Part shown: positions 10,011-21,385 of the stretch, piece after piece
Layout of the letters: each line of letters begins with the position of its first letter
Numbering within the stretch: position 1 is the stretch's first letter
Assembly: GCA_022410635.1 (NCBI GenBank)
Contig: JAJVDF010000003.1
Location: 3,590,667 to 3,654,666 of the forward strand
Direction: 5' to 3'
Source: Tretioscincus oriximinensis
Taxonomy: Eukaryota > Chordata > Lepidosauria > Squamata > Gymnophthalmidae
Length of the DNA stretch: 64,000 nucleotides
The notes under the pieces: generated by a model
Told to the model about the DNA's origin: nothing
Databases searched by the model: none
What the model saw: the letters and a program-made list of their open reading frames with translations, nothing else
Position numbers and translations under genes: made by a program

Positions 10011-10345
10011 GCAAACACAGTTAAATGCAGAGTCTCTTTGAAAGCAGATGTTTACTTATAGGATCATAGAATCATAGAGTTGGAAGTGACCTCCANGATC
10101 ACCTTGTCCAACACCCTGCTTAATATAGGATTCACTAAACCAGAAATTCATTGTACTTTCTAGTGAATTTTATTATATTCACTAACCCTGAATATTCACT
10201 ATATTTCTTGCAGACATGTTTAAAAAATGATACAATGCTCTTGCGGAATTGTGCAAGCACAGTTAGATGCAGAATCTCTTTGAAAGCAGATGCTTGCTTA
10301 TAATTCTTGCAGACATTTTTTAAAAATGATAATGCTGTGAAACTG
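10011..10345. repeat. ~95-bp tandem duplication, first copy split by a CR1 end
   Basis: The phrase 'gcaaacacagttaaatgcag..cagatgtttacttata' (10011-10059) recurs as 'gcaagcacagttagatgcag..cagatgcttgcttata' (about 10252-10302), and each is continued by 'ttcttgcagacat..ttaaaaatgata'. In the first copy the two halves are separated by about 140 bp containing the CR1 end at 10060-10140. Confidence 0.75.
10060..10140 (-). mobile_element. CR1 LINE 3' terminus (second CR1 subfamily)
   Basis: Starts with 'atcatagaatcatagagttgg' followed by 'gacctccangatca' and 'ccaacaccctgc'. This is the widely known CR1 end with an ATTCTATG-type 8-mer, read on the minus strand. Confidence 0.8.
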
Positions 10346-10766
10346 TTAGCCTTTCCAAATAACCCTGCAGTGGAATATTATAAAGGGGATACTATCATAA
10401 GAATAATATGTTATCTGACCTGACAAAGCCATCATTTGGACAAGCTAATATCGCTAGGCAATCCCCTTGTAACTTAAAGTGTTTTCTTTTGAGCTACATT
10501 TGCAATGTGAAAAATAATGAAATAATATCTTACGATTTTCACTGACCTTGGAAGCAATGTCATCACACATTATATTGTTCTTTAGATCCATAACACAACA
10601 CAGTGGCTTCCACAATGCTATACTACAAAAGAAAACACTTCACAACGCGATTTTGGTAGAAAGATCAAGGAAGATGTCAACCTAGTGTGCAGCAGCAATA
10701 AAAACAAAAAACAAATTAAAAATCAGTGTTTTGAATAATTAGTAAGTGCCATTTTTTCTTTTTATA

Positions 10767-11415
10767 ATTCTATGGTGAGGACACATTTAAGATACTATGC
10801 ACAATTTTGGTTATCAAAGATAAGATGTTGTGGAACTGGGAAATATGAAAAAAAAGGGAAAACAGAGGACCACTTATGAATTCAGGCTGCACCATCTAAG
10901 CTCCTTCAGCCTTGAAATGGTATTTACGAGGTGATCTGATTGAAGTGTATAAAATTAGGCAGAGACAGAAAAAGTTATTTCTCTATTGCACAATACTATG
11001 ATCAGATGGTGGTGCCAGGAAAAAGTCTGCATAGAATAGTTAGGATAGACAGGATAGACAAGGGAATTTTCCCCCCGTTGGGTGGCTTTATTTTACCCAT
11101 AGGCTCATTGGACTATGGAATTAACTCCCAGAAGATAAGGTGATATCCAGCACCCTGGGGAGCTTTAAGATTANGATGAGAAAAATTCATGGAACCCAAG
11201 TGAGTCAATGGCTACTAGATGGATGTCTTGATACTACCTATGGGACAAAGAGACAGGCAAGATTCTGAAAATGCCATTTGCAGGGAGTTTTGCNTTGTTC
11301 TGCTTGAGATGCCTAGGACAATTGATGGGCCAGTGGGTTAGAGAGAAGGCTACAATAGATGGAATGTGGCCTCATTCAGCAGGGCTCCTCTTCGGTGTTC
11401 TCAAAGCTAATTTTG
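10767..11415 (+). mobile_element. CR1 LINE 3' fragment with degraded ORF2 C-terminus
   Basis: Runs from 'tttggttatcaaa' (equivalent to the FWLSK-type segment upstream of the CR1 C-terminus) through 'ggtgatctgattgaagtgtataaa' (RGDLIEVYK) to the 3' UTR block 'gatggatgtcttgat' and an end near 'gtgttctcaaagct'. Stops and indels are common. Confidence 0.78.
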
Positions 11416-11423
11416 TGTAATTG

Positions 11424-11645
11424 AATTTCAGAGAAATAGCCGTGTTAGTCCAGTAGAAAGTCCAGCAAAGGGGCTAGTAGCACTTAGAGACTAACAGGAG
11501 AAAAGTGGGTGGCATAAGCTTTTGTAGACATATCTACTTCTTCAGATGCTGGAGGACTAGATATGTCTACGAAAGCTTATGCCACCCACTTTTCTCCTGT
11601 TAGTCTCTAAGTGCTACTAGCCCCTTTGCTGGACTTTGTGTTATT
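11424..11645. mobile_element. foldback (Penelope-like) repeat, near-perfect palindrome
   Basis: Two arms of about 95-100 bp in inverted orientation. The left arm runs from 'gttagtccagtagaaagtcc' to 'cttcttcagatgctgg', and the right arm from 'ggactagatatgtctacg' to 'gctactagcccctttgctgg'. The centre of the left arm, read on the minus strand, has CTGAAGA (11545-11539) followed by a short self-pairing stem, as in a hammerhead core. The class is inferred (see findings). Confidence 0.8.
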
Positions 11646-11748
11646 GATGTTTCCTTACTTGGGTATACAAAATGGTAAACATAGTAATGTTTGGAGTTTG
11701 TTTGGTTATATCTTTGATTACTGTATTTTGTTTTCTACTTGCTTTCAG

Positions 11749-11834
11749 AAATTCCTGGAACTTTAATTCTTTCGGGGTCTGTAATAAGAGCTTCTTTCTT
11801 CCTGCACCTTATTTTCCCTGCACTTGCATAAAAA
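11749..11834 (+). CDS. candidate exon A (uncertain)
   Basis: A strong acceptor (pyrimidine-rich 'ttttgttttctacttgctttcag') precedes an 86-bp open segment followed by a donor-like GTAAAG. The translation NSWNFNSFGVCNKSFFLPAP continues with YFPCTC; it is Cys-rich and not low-complexity. I do not recognise the protein. It could be one exon of a secreted or membrane protein, or chance. The upstream open frame (from 11672) is hydrophobic and probably intronic. Confidence 0.3.
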
Positions 11835-11938
11835 GTAAAGNGATTTATTTTGCTTTTTAAGAGCTGTCTTAAGCAGATATTTACAATTTTCCTCATAATA
11901 TTTTCTGACTATTGGCACTTAATTCTCTTTCCTATAAG

Positions 11939-12162
11939 TAAGCTAGACACAAATGCTTCTATTTGGAAAGAACCTTCAATTGTAATAGCAAATCAAACTT
12001 ATTCTGTAGTTGGTGATAAAGGCAGTGTATATAGTAGCAGGCTCCAGAAATATAGCTATTGTAATCCACAAGATTATATTAATGTTTCTTCAGACTTCCA
12101 TGAGACCAGAAATTGGTGCAGAGTTTTAATACCATTACATCTCAATGGATTAGAATATCATG
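11939..12162 (+). CDS. candidate exon B (uncertain)
   Basis: About 220 bp open between a pyrimidine-rich tract with AG sites (11938, 11942 or 11946) and donor-like sites at 12163 (GTAAAG) or 12169 (GTAATT). The peptide has three N-glycosylation sequons (NAS, NQT, NVS) and reads like an extracellular segment (for example NQTYSVVGDKGSVYSSRLQK). Using the 11946 acceptor, its phase would fit candidate exon A across a ~110-bp intron, but nearer AG sites make that choice weak. The family is not recognised. Retained pseudogene sequence is an alternative. Confidence 0.32.
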
Positions 12163-12169
12163 GTAAAGG

Positions 12170-14060
12170 TAATTTATTTCAGTAATTCATTTCAAATAGT
12201 GGGACCTAAAATTTATATTGATTCATTACACACATCAATTTCAAGAATTTATTTCTTCGATTAGCATGGGACACCTTCAGTCTACATTACTAACATTTCC
12301 CACAATATCCTAATTATCTGGGATACTGACTTTATCTGGGATACTGGTGTTTGGGTTTTCATTATCTGTAAGCCATAATCATCAACAATGAAAGAAATAT
12401 ACGCTTTAAACAGATAACTGTGCAATAAATCTAAATAATATATGGGTTTCACTATTTGAATTGAATAACTCAAATAATTTAACTTTTCTATGATATTCTA
12501 ATTTGTCCATTTTTAAATTAAAGGAGTAGATAACCAACCACATTTTTGCCACACACACACCCATTAGATTTTATGTACTCAGACTAACACGGCAATTTAT
12601 TTGAAATACATTTGATTTATTAGTAATCCAATTAGTTCCCATCTGCTCTTCATTTTCTTTCTATTCTCCTTGACACACTTTTTCTCTTAAAGATTTACCC
12701 GTAGTACCTATATATTTTTCCACCACATTTGTCAATTTCTGTTCAACTTACAAACTTGGAAATAGGCAAGTGTTTTTATTCTCATAGATAGTTACTACAC
12801 AAAAGTAAACTAATAACTTAGCCTGGACCATCCAGCAGCATATGCGAACAGTACCTTTTAAGTGGTGCTCCCCCACTCAAGACTATAGATTAGTCTTGTA
12901 TTAATTCATTTTCTTTCTTTCTTTTTGAAGACACATTCTTTACTTGGCCTTTAGTTGAAAAATCAGTTTCCCCACTTTCAGGCACTATTTTAAATTATTA
13001 AATTTGCACTCTTGTTTTTATTGCTGCAGTTCCAAGGCAGGATAGAAGTGTGAATGACTGACTGATTACATAAAATTACTAATATAGTATGGTGTTTGTA
13101 TTTCATATCACTTTTATTGTCTCATTATTAAATAGACATTTTCTGTGAATTAATTAAAAAAGTATTTTAATGTATCAAGGGGGGATAGAGCATCAGTTGT
13201 AGAATTTGAATTTATTTTTTATATATAGATTTTTTCTATTTCCATGATATAGGAGAATCTATGTAGAAAAAAAGAAGCCAAAAGAATGAATGTTTTCCTG
13301 GATTATCAATAGACTCTTCTGGACAGAATATAAAGCGATATTTATATGAGACATTAAAATACCCTGGGAATCAGTTCTGTTCCCTTTGTGAAAGAAAGTA
13401 CCTTTCCTTGATTCATAGACACTGAAAAATTCTGACATCAGATGAATTTTGCAGAAGGAGCTGCATAAAAAAAGAAAAGGAAGGTATTGATATGCCAACA
13501 TATTGGTTAAAAATATATATAATAATGTATGTCCAGCATCAATTCTACACTTCGAGTGTCAAATTCAATGTTCTTTCTTACAGAAAAGTCATCCATCTCT
13601 TCTGACATCTGAAGTACAGTGAACAAAGTTCAATATACTTCAGATTCAAACAGGAATCTGGAAACGTGCGAGGACAAATGGAAATAGCAAAATGCAAGAT
13701 AAATATTGCTACGTGTCACTGAACAAAGCAGCAAATGTACAATGGAAGATTTATGATATCAGCCCTGGAACAAAAAGAATTTACAGTTCTGTCTAGAAAA
13801 TACATCATTTAAACAATATGAAAAATTCTGAAACAAACAAGTTTTAGTGGAATAGAATCAGCCACTTTGGTATCTAAAAAGTATAGACCCTTTCTGGACT
13901 GTCCCTAATCCAAACTATATCCTGTAATAGAATCTGCTGGTCACAAGCTAGAGCAGAAACTGGCAGGCACCAGGAAGAGTCTGACATAGTCTCCACCAAC
14001 ATGTGGATAGCATTGACCTATACTAGAATATAATTCAGAATGAGCTGCAACACAGAAAGG
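12170..14060. other. unassigned AT-rich stretch
   Basis: About 1.9 kb with no supported gene. A scrap 'cagactaacacggc' at about 12578 resembles the outer end of the foldback repeat family. A short CT-rich patch occurs near 12910-12926. Confidence 0.5.
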
Positions 14061-14064
14061 AAAT

Positions 14065-14400
14065 TAAGAACGTAAGAGGAGTACTGCTGAATGGATCACA
14101 GCCGATCTCGGGCAGCATTTTGATTCATCCAGTGGCCCCTCAATTGTCCCAGGCACCTCAAGCAACAGGAGAAGGCAAAACCTTAACTTGCTCTCAACTC
14201 CCTGCAAATGGTATTTCAGAAATATTTCCTTACTCTATTCTGGAGTAAGTAACAAGGCATCTTAGGAGTCTTAGGAGTCATTGATATATTTGGCCACCAT
14301 GGGTTAGTCTTATCCTATCCTAAATAGGTGGTAGCTACTACCACCACCTCTGGAAATCAATTCCATAGACCTGTTACTCTCCGGGTGAATAAATGCTTTC
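14065..14400 (-). mobile_element. CR1 LINE 3' end
   Basis: Begins with 'aagaacgtaagaggagtactgc' (the reverse complement of the CR1 tail) and continues through 'ctcccgcaaatgg'-type and 'accaccacctctgg' blocks into the ORF2 C-terminal region. It includes a small 'cttaggagt' direct duplication. Confidence 0.78.
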
Positions 14401-14411
14401 CCCTTTTGAAT

Positions 14412-14430
14412 CCCCCCCCCCCCCCCCCCG
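14412..14430. repeat. poly-C run
   Basis: Nineteen consecutive C, directly after the CR1 fragment. Length in the assembly may be unreliable. Confidence 0.9.
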
Positions 14431-14489
14431 CCCATTTTATGGATTTTTTATATTTGTTCAGGATTTGTTTATTCCAGAATTTCCCGATA

Positions 14490-14900
14490 CTCCAGTTTAA
14501 TGGTTTACTATTTTTAATGCGCCTTGTTTATACCTTTATAGTATATTCTGAGTTTCCCCATTCAGCTCCTTGCAAGTGAAATTTTCCATGCACATGGCAC
14601 TCTCTCCTGTCAGCCATTTTACTGACTGCCAAGAATATAGTTTGCTGTCAATGTCAAAATTCCTCCACTTTCATGCTCACAGTTTCTAATACAAACAACC
14701 TCCATATCAAAGCCTTTCTACAATAACCTTATGTAGTGATTTGACAATGGGTTTTCCTAGAAAATCAAGAATCGAGATAATTGTGGCTTTGAAACCCGCA
14801 ATCGGCCAGTTTATATAACAACCTGGTGAGGCAAACGCAACATAAATTTTATTTTCAAGTGGATTATTTAACTTGTTTGGAAGCAGCCTAAATTTCATGT
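14490..14900. repeat. unclassified interspersed repeat, copy 1
   Basis: Homologous to 15530-15885 in the same orientation. Shared phrases include 'tacctttatagtatattctga', 'tagtttgctgtca', 'cagtttata.aacaa.ctgg', 'gcaacataaattt' and 'ggaagcagcc'. The two copies are diverged, so this is probably an old interspersed family rather than a recent duplication. Confidence 0.65.
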
Positions 14901-15529
14901 TATATATACAATATGCTACTCTGTAATCTGTAATACTGGCAACTTTTTTATTACTATTTTGCAAAAGTATGTTAAGCTGTTTCTTCCTCTACAGTGTTGA
15001 TAAGAAGCAAAAGAATCACAGTTATTTTTGCCTACTGACGTATCCTTAAGTAGTTCTTAAGTCTTTAATTTCTTAAGTCAAGGAACTCCATACATTATTA
15101 AAAATATGACTCATAGAAAGGTCAAAAGGTGTGCCATTGACTCTTGCAACATGCTTTGACCTGGAGCCATCTATCAGCAAAGAGGAAACTCTACTCCCTC
15201 CCNCCCTCCCCCGGCAAAAAAAAAAGCATGAGTCCTATGCTTAGGAAATGGGAGAATTAATTCATTTTATTATTTAATTAACCTATAAAACTAGTGCTTA
15301 AAATGTCATTTAACTAAGACCAGGCCATTTCAGAGTGTAAGATCTCTGCTCTTTCTAACACATTTAAAACCACTTTTTTGTGTATGCTTCCTAATTTTCT
15401 TACTTGGATTATTTGGACTGAAGNGCCAGTCTGTGTGAGAAACTCTATAGAAATGTTCCTTACTTTCCCAAAATTGTAGAAACAAGGCCTGTATCCACAC
15501 AGCATCTCTTTATTCTGTATTTTCCCAAT
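14901..15529. other. unassigned stretch
   Basis: No gene seen. A short C-rich/A-rich junction lies near 15195-15228. Confidence 0.4.
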
Positions 15530-15885
15530 AATCTATCGGTTTTCAGGTTTTAATACACCAGGCTTTAATTCATACCTTTATAGTATATTCTGAATTTTTT
15601 TTTCATCTTCTGACAAAAAANTTTTTCTATGCATTTGACACATTGTTCTATCAACCATTTTGTTTGCTGTTTGTCAAGAGGAAGCCCCTCTTCCCAAATG
15701 ATCTTGGATAGTTTGCTGTCAGGACCAGTATCCTTCACCTCTAACTCTTGCAGTCAAAATTATCTACATACCAGAATTTTCAGCAAAACCCACATTCTGT
15801 CAGTTTATAGAACAATCTGGAGACAAAAAATGCAACATAAATTTCAAATTTCAAATGGATTGGTTGACCCTGTCTAGAAGCAGCC
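15530..15885. repeat. unclassified interspersed repeat, copy 2
   Basis: The partner of 14490-14900, with the same order of shared phrases; indels between the copies are evident. Confidence 0.65.
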
Positions 15886-16264
15886 AAGGTTTTGGCTTTA
15901 CCCTTTTTATTTTGAGTTTGCATTAAACAGGAACCAAAGTATCATGCTGATTAAAGAACCTGTTTAAGATGCACAACGNATCTATTCTTTGACACCATAA
16001 TAATGTTTCTCCTGTCTTTGCACAGCAACCTGATGACTGTGACCTTTTTGGATTTTTTCGATTGAAATGCTTTGGTTAAAGTGTGATTTTGCTGTAAACC
16101 ACCATTGTGGAATACACTTGAAGTTTAACTGGGTCAGATGAGAGCAGAGAAGACAAATTAGTTTGCCTTCAATTGTAACAGTGAATTGTTGTGTATGAAT
16201 GGCTGCTCTTTGGAGCACTGACCTGCTTTCTTTTAATCACACAAAGTCAGTAAAAAGTGCAAGC
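15886..16264. other. unassigned stretch
   Basis: No feature recognised. Confidence 0.4.
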
Positions 16265-16316
16265 ATTTTCTTCTTCCTCCTCCTCTTCTTCCTCCTCTTC
16301 TTCCTCCTCTTCCTCT
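16265..16316. repeat. (TTCTTCCTCC)n pyrimidine microsatellite
   Basis: TTC/TCC units in imperfect tandem; purely pyrimidine for about 50 bp. Confidence 0.9.
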
Positions 16317-16975
16317 TGTGTTATATCTATGTAAATACTCAAAATAAATTTTCATAAGTTTGATCTTCTGTCAGTCAGGCATTTTGCAATGGTTTTAAAG
16401 GACATTTATGGTTATGTNTAAGTTGTCATATATTTTATGTATAGGTTTTAAGAGCTCCATCTAGTGTGGCATTAATTAATAATGAAAAATCCTTGATTTT
16501 GTGATCAGACAGTGTTATGTGTGAGCTTATTATGGGATGGCACCCTCCATTTAGTCAATACTCAAAGAAGAACAGGCCCCCATCTTTAGTTGCCTACTTT
16601 GCCATGTGTACTTTGGCTGCTTAATCCATGTATAGCTGGTGAGCAAACCTTATTATTGTGTTGTAATACTATAGTTATAAGAGGTTATGTCTGTTTTGAG
16701 GTGTTTATAAGTTGCCACATGCTGTACCCTTAAGGGGAAAGACACCTATATTTCCCTAGTTGTTAAACCTTCTGTAGGCCATTTGGTTTGTACTGATATC
16801 TGCTTACGTTTATTTCCAATTTCACTTTGCCTGTTATTTTAAGAAACGTAGACTGCAGAAGAAAAGTCTCTTTCATTGGAGGACAGGGAGGTTTATAGGA
16901 TATGTCAGAGTGCTTCATTATATGTCTTTAGAAAATCTTTAAAGATGCATCTTTTTTTTCCTTGGGCTTCTACAT
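16317..16975. other. unassigned stretch
   Basis: No gene or nameable repeat. Confidence 0.4.
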
Positions 16976-16977
16976 AA

Positions 16978-17550
16978 CATAAGAAGAGTCATACCGGATC
17001 AGGCCAGAACTCATCTAGTCCAGCATCCTGTCTCACCCAGAGGCCCACCAGATGCACCTGGGCAGTCCGAACAGAAGAAAGCAAAATATGCACCTGTTCA
17101 TGACTCCCTGCAAATGGCATTTCAGGAGTCCTGCCTGTTGCTCCATCCTGGAGGCAATATCCAGACATCCATCCTAGCATCCATTTATATCCCTGGTATC
17201 CACAAACATGTCCAGCCCCATCCTGAAGCCATCCAAGCTGCCAGCCACCACCACCTCTTCAGGAAGCAAATTCCACAGGCCGATTAACCTCTGGGTGAAA
17301 AAATACTTTCCTTTGTCTGTTCTCACGTTTCTGTCCATCAATTTCAAGGACTGCCCTCTGGTCCTAGTGTTGTGTGATAGAGAAAACATTTTTTCTCTAT
17401 TCACCCTATCCATCCCATGCATGATTTTGTACACTTCAATCAGATCACCTCTCAAACGTTGTCTTTCAAGGCTGAAGAGGCCCAGATGTTGGAGCCTGAC
17501 TTCATAAGGGAGGTGCTCCAGACCTTTGATCATTCTTGTTGATCTCTCCC
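16978..17550 (-). mobile_element. CR1 LINE 3' end with well-preserved ORF2 C-terminus
   Basis: The best CR1 copy in the window. A 119-codon minus frame (17533-17174) reads LPYEVRLQHLGLFSLERQRL, then RGDLIEVYKIMHGMDRVN, TRTRGQSLKLMDRN, FFTQRLIGLWNLLPEEVV and GSLDGFRMGLDMF. This is the standard C-terminal end of CR1 reverse transcriptase. The 3' UTR follows to about 16978, where it ends in 'aacataagaagagtc' (reverse of the ATGTTCTT-type tail). It is 5'-truncated, as most CR1 copies are. Confidence 0.88.
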
Positions 17551-17554
17551 ACTT

Positions 17555-17690
17555 GCTCTCACTGTTGTTNTTGTTGTTGTTGTGCTGATTGTATTCTCTT
17601 TTTTGGGTGTGATGTTCTGTTTTTATGATTGTGAATTACTCCAAGACATCTGGGTATAAGGCAGGATAAACATTCAAATAAATAAGAACA
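17555..17690 (+). repeat. L2-like LINE 3' tail
   Basis: Has 'gtgaattactccaagacatctgggtataaggcaggataaa' type sequence ending in 'aaataaataag', the form of reptilian L2 3' ends (…cctgag..gggcgg.ataaa..aaataaa). A (GTT)n start lies at 17560-17583. Confidence 0.45.
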
Positions 17691-18235
17691 TCAGAGAAGC
17701 CTTGCTGAGTAGTGCTACAGCCCATCTAGTCCTGCCATCTCAGTGGTTCACCAATTTCTTCTACTCTCAAGCAAAAGTAGAAGGGAAAACCTTCACCTAT
17801 TCTGAACTCCCTGCCTTACCCAGTGGCCTACCAATTGCAGGACACTCTCAAGCAGAAGACGTCAGAACTTTCACCTGTTCTCAACTCCTTGCAAATGGTT
17901 TTTGATGAATCTCACATTTTGCTCCATCCTGGAGGCAGGAACAAGACATTCATCTTAAAAGCTACACTTGGCTTCCATGAATTTGTCTAACTCTATGAGT
18001 GTCATATTAAACCCAGGCTCTTTGGCAGTCCAAACTGTCCTCTCCCTCCCCCATTGCTCACACATTGTATCCAAATATTAATTATCTCCTAATAAACATT
18101 ATTATTTTGATCTGCTAACACAGGGCCCTTAAAAGGACTGGTGCCTATCTAGGCTTATGGTTACCACCATCTTCTCTGGAAGTCAATTCCATAGACTAGT
18201 GATCCTCTGGTTGAAGAAGTGCTTTGGTTCTAGGG
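17690..18235 (-). mobile_element. CR1 LINE 3' end with internal duplication
   Basis: Begins with 'aagaacatcagagaagccttgctgag' and contains the CR1 3' block. The 'agcagaag..ctcaactcc' part appears twice (17768-17812 and 17846-17895), each followed by the 'ctccctgc'/'ctccttgcaaatgg' phrase. The far part (about 18140-18235) carries 'accaccatcttctctgg', 'caattccatagac' and a 'gaagaagtgcttt' phrase. Confidence 0.7.
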
Positions 18236-18320
18236 ATGCATAAGTCTGTGGTATTATTGTAATTCATCCTGAAATCTCTGAGTACAGGACAGAATAAAAA
18301 TATAAATAAATAAATACACA
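18236..18320 (+). repeat. L2-like LINE 3' tail
   Basis: 'attcatcctgaaatctctgagtacaggacagaataaa' type sequence followed by 'ataaataaataaata'. The same end type as 17555-17690. Confidence 0.45.
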
Positions 18321-18912
18321 AACATAGAAAATCTGCTGACATATATATCAGCATCAAAAAATGTTTGCTCCTTCAGGCAATGCTGAGTTCTAAATCTATC
18401 AGCTTTAAGCAGAATGTCCAAGGTGAGAGGTTACAGCAGTTGTAGTACAGAAATACTGGAGTTTTAATGCTGTTCTAATTAATCACAAATGTAGCTTCTC
18501 AGAAAGACTCCTATTTGCTTGAAGTTAGACAAAGACAGATCTTTTCCCAAAACCTTTGATGTTTTGGACTCCCTTCTGCACAATAGCTAAAAACTCTAGG
18601 TGAATATAATGGAGAACATGGAGCAATTTTCTTGAATGCTGTTAGAGGAAACTCCAACATGTATTCATGGACACATGTTCTGCATGTATATAAAAAAAAT
18701 TCTCTGTATCTGACTTCACCAGTGGAAGTTAATTAGTCAGAGATATACCTGCCCCATTAGGAACATGATTTATATACAATAGAATAAAAGAAAACAAGTG
18801 CTAAATGGCAATATGTGCACTTCTATAGAGGAATAGGATGAATATTCTTTGTATGCACATAATAAAAAGGAAACCAACTCATATGACCCCTTACAACACA
18901 TTTAGTGAGTAC
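18321..18912. other. unassigned stretch
   Basis: No gene or nameable repeat. Confidence 0.4.
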
Positions 18913-18920
18913 TATACATG

Positions 18921-19507
18921 TAGGGTTGCCATACGTCCCGATAAACCGGGACAATCCCGGTTTGGGGGACTAAAATATAGTCCCCTCCGGGTTTTAAGCC
19001 AAAATCCCAGCTTTTTACATTCCCCGATGCTGCATCAGGGAATGTAAAAAGGCAGGATTTTAAAGGAAAAGCAGCCGTCAGAGCTGACGCGCAACGCTTT
19101 CCAGGGTCCTGGGAGGTCCCTCGTAGCGCACCATAGCTGCTCCTTGGCTGGAGGCGGGGTTTCACCCTGCTCTCTGGNAAAGCCAACTCACCTCCAGTAG
19201 AGCAAAAACGCCTGGGTTTCTGACAGGAGGACAGCTCTGTTCTCCTGTCACAAACGCAGGCGTTTTTCCTCCGCTGGAGCTGGCGTGCTTTCCTGAGAGC
19301 AGGGCAAAACCCCGCCTCTAGCCGAGGAGCAGCTAAGTACGCGTGCGTACACAGACGCTTGTAGTGAGAGCAGAAGAGAGGTTCTGCCTAAGCGTCTGTA
19401 TGTGTGCATGCATGCACGCACACACGTTCATGTGTGTGCATGCTCGTGCATGCACCCCCCACCCCACCCCCATCCCGGTTTTGGGCTGCCAAAATATGGC
19501 AACCCTA
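18921..19507. mobile_element. non-autonomous hAT element with perfect 8-bp target duplication
   Basis: Bounded by TAGGGTTGCCATA at the left and its exact complement at the right (13 bp). It is flanked by TATACATG on both sides (18913-18920 and 19508-19515). An 8-bp duplication and a TAGGG-type end are diagnostic of hAT transposons. The interior is GC-rich, non-coding and strongly self-complementary: a 'ttacattcccc/gggaatgtaa' hairpin at about 19015-19050 and longer arms at about 19130-19330 that include 'aaacgcctg / caggcgttt'. No transposase frame is present. Confidence 0.88.
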
Positions 19508-19515
19508 TATACATG

Positions 19516-20344
19516 TTATACTCTAAAGAAGAAGCTAAGGCCTAATTTACCTGATTTAGTCCACCTTAGAAAAGATCAATTAGATCGATCTGTCTTAGGC
19601 CTCTTCCACCCCTCACCTTTGTTCGCAAGCCTCATCCTTTCACAAAGAAATGATTATAAAACCTTTAAGTCATGTAAAACAGACATGACCATATTCAGTA
19701 TAGGACTAAACCAGGACGTGTATGAGATTCTCATGCTAGTATTTCTTTATGATATCCTGCCTTCTCCCATTAACCNAGAAATAAAGCCGGGTATAAAGTC
19801 AAAATAGGGGCTATCTCCGCTCAGTTAGAGATTTCACTGAACTTCTTCAGGCTCCGAGAGAAAGTAAAAATAAAGATTAAAAGAACAAATACACTTGGGA
19901 AGGGGAATGTGGGCTGTTTGACAAAGATGTCAGGAAAAAATCCGCAATCAGAAAATTCCAGTTCCTTGCTGCTTTATTACTGATGCATTGTGAAACATGG
20001 TAAAAACTCAATTTATATATATGGTAGAAGACTCATGATATTGAAACTTTCCAGTAAGAATCAGGTAAGAAAATGTCATGGGGAGAAGGCCTTACATTGT
20101 CCTCAAAGAGGTTTAGCAATCTGCTTTAGACCCTAAAATGGATTTCCCAGCTTGTGCAAACAGAGTCTAAAACAGATCAAACTAAGCCATTCTTACTACC
20201 CTTCCCCCTTTTCACCTACCCTTGTGAATAAAGATTTATGAAGTGAGTGATGGTCATCCACATCTGTAGCAAACTCCCTGTTGGCTAAATTAAGCCAATA
20301 TAACATAAGCCAAATCACCTAGACTACTGGAAAAAGTCTTATCT
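19516..20344. other. unassigned stretch
   Basis: No gene or nameable repeat. Confidence 0.4.
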
Positions 20345-20690
20345 GGATATAGTGCAGTGGTTATATCCTGGTTCTTGTGCCATTGTCTGTTGTCCTAGAG
20401 GCTAGTCCTTCATGTGTTCTCAAAGAGAAGATAGTCTTGTAGACGATATGTCTCTAGCTCCCCCATGATATAGCAGGCATGGAGACGTCAAGGGATTTTG
20501 TGAGGGAGTGTTTGAATCTCTAATGTTTATCTTGTGTGTCCCTCTGCCACAGTAGCCAGTGATGAATCCACCATACAGTGCAGTCTTGGATAGATGATGA
20601 TCCTTCTTTCTTGGATATATGTCTTGCTCAGCACAACTGCTTTCCCAGCAATATGGCCTTGATGCTGGTAAGTCCACCAATTGAACAACT
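20345..20690 (-). repeat. unclassified repeat, weakly matching 26690-27010
   Basis: Shares 'ttcttgtgc', 'tgtgttc.caaa' and 'gta.a.g.tatgtctc.ag' phrases in order with 26860-26960. It may be the eroded 3' end of a retroelement. The classification is not supported. Confidence 0.3.
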
Positions 20691-21054
20691 ATGTGGTTGG
20701 TGATAAAGTCACTCTAGTGGGTTTACAGGATGGGATGGAGGCAGCACTGATAAAATACTGAAGGAGTCCTGGTAGGTTTCAGAATGATGGAGAATGAACA
20801 ATAAAATAGCATCATATACAATGAATATTTGTGTTTTAAAATAGATTAATCAGGTTAATGCAAATTAGGGCCAATAAGGTCAAAATGGAATATGTAGAAA
20901 CTGTATTTACTATTTAGTATGTACCAAATGCGTTTCTACTTGTCCCACATCAGAATAATGAAGACTGCTTGCTTTCAGTTGTAACTAAAGATTCATGAAT
21001 TAAATACAGAAATTCTGCTTTCTCCCTCCTGCTCAGTAAATTGTAAAGAAACAG

Positions 21055-21385
21055 CCATATTAATCTGGGCCCAGAAAATCTAGCAAGAGTGTTCTGTAGC
21101 AGAGATTCATAAGAAAAAATAGGCATCATATTTCAAAGACAAGAGGTTGAAGGATTCCACTCTATTTGGTTAATTTTGGTGCTTGGATTTTAAAGCAATA
21201 GCTGGGAAATTTGGGTCCAGAAGATTTAGCAAGGGAGTCTCATAGGACCTTAGAGAATAACAGAAAAGACAGGTTACTTGAACTTTCGTAGACCCCTGTA
21301 CTTCTTTTGAAGATGTGGAATTGTCTATGACAGCTCATACTGCTTACATTTTCCTTGTTAATCTCTAAGATGCTATGATAGAAGT
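21055..21385. mobile_element. foldback (Penelope-like) repeat, diverged, with two left arms
   Basis: 'agaaaatctagcaagagtgttct..' (about 21076) and 'ccagaagatttagcaagggagtctcatagg' (about 21218) are two left arms. A right arm ('gaattgtctatgacagctcatactgc..ttgttaatctctaagatgctatga') follows at about 21305-21382. Confidence 0.65.

Noticed and set aside
19343..19807. 154-codon plus-strand ORF
   Set aside because: Begins inside the hAT element, crosses its end and target duplication, and has low-complexity Cys/His/Ala content from GTGTGCATG repeats.
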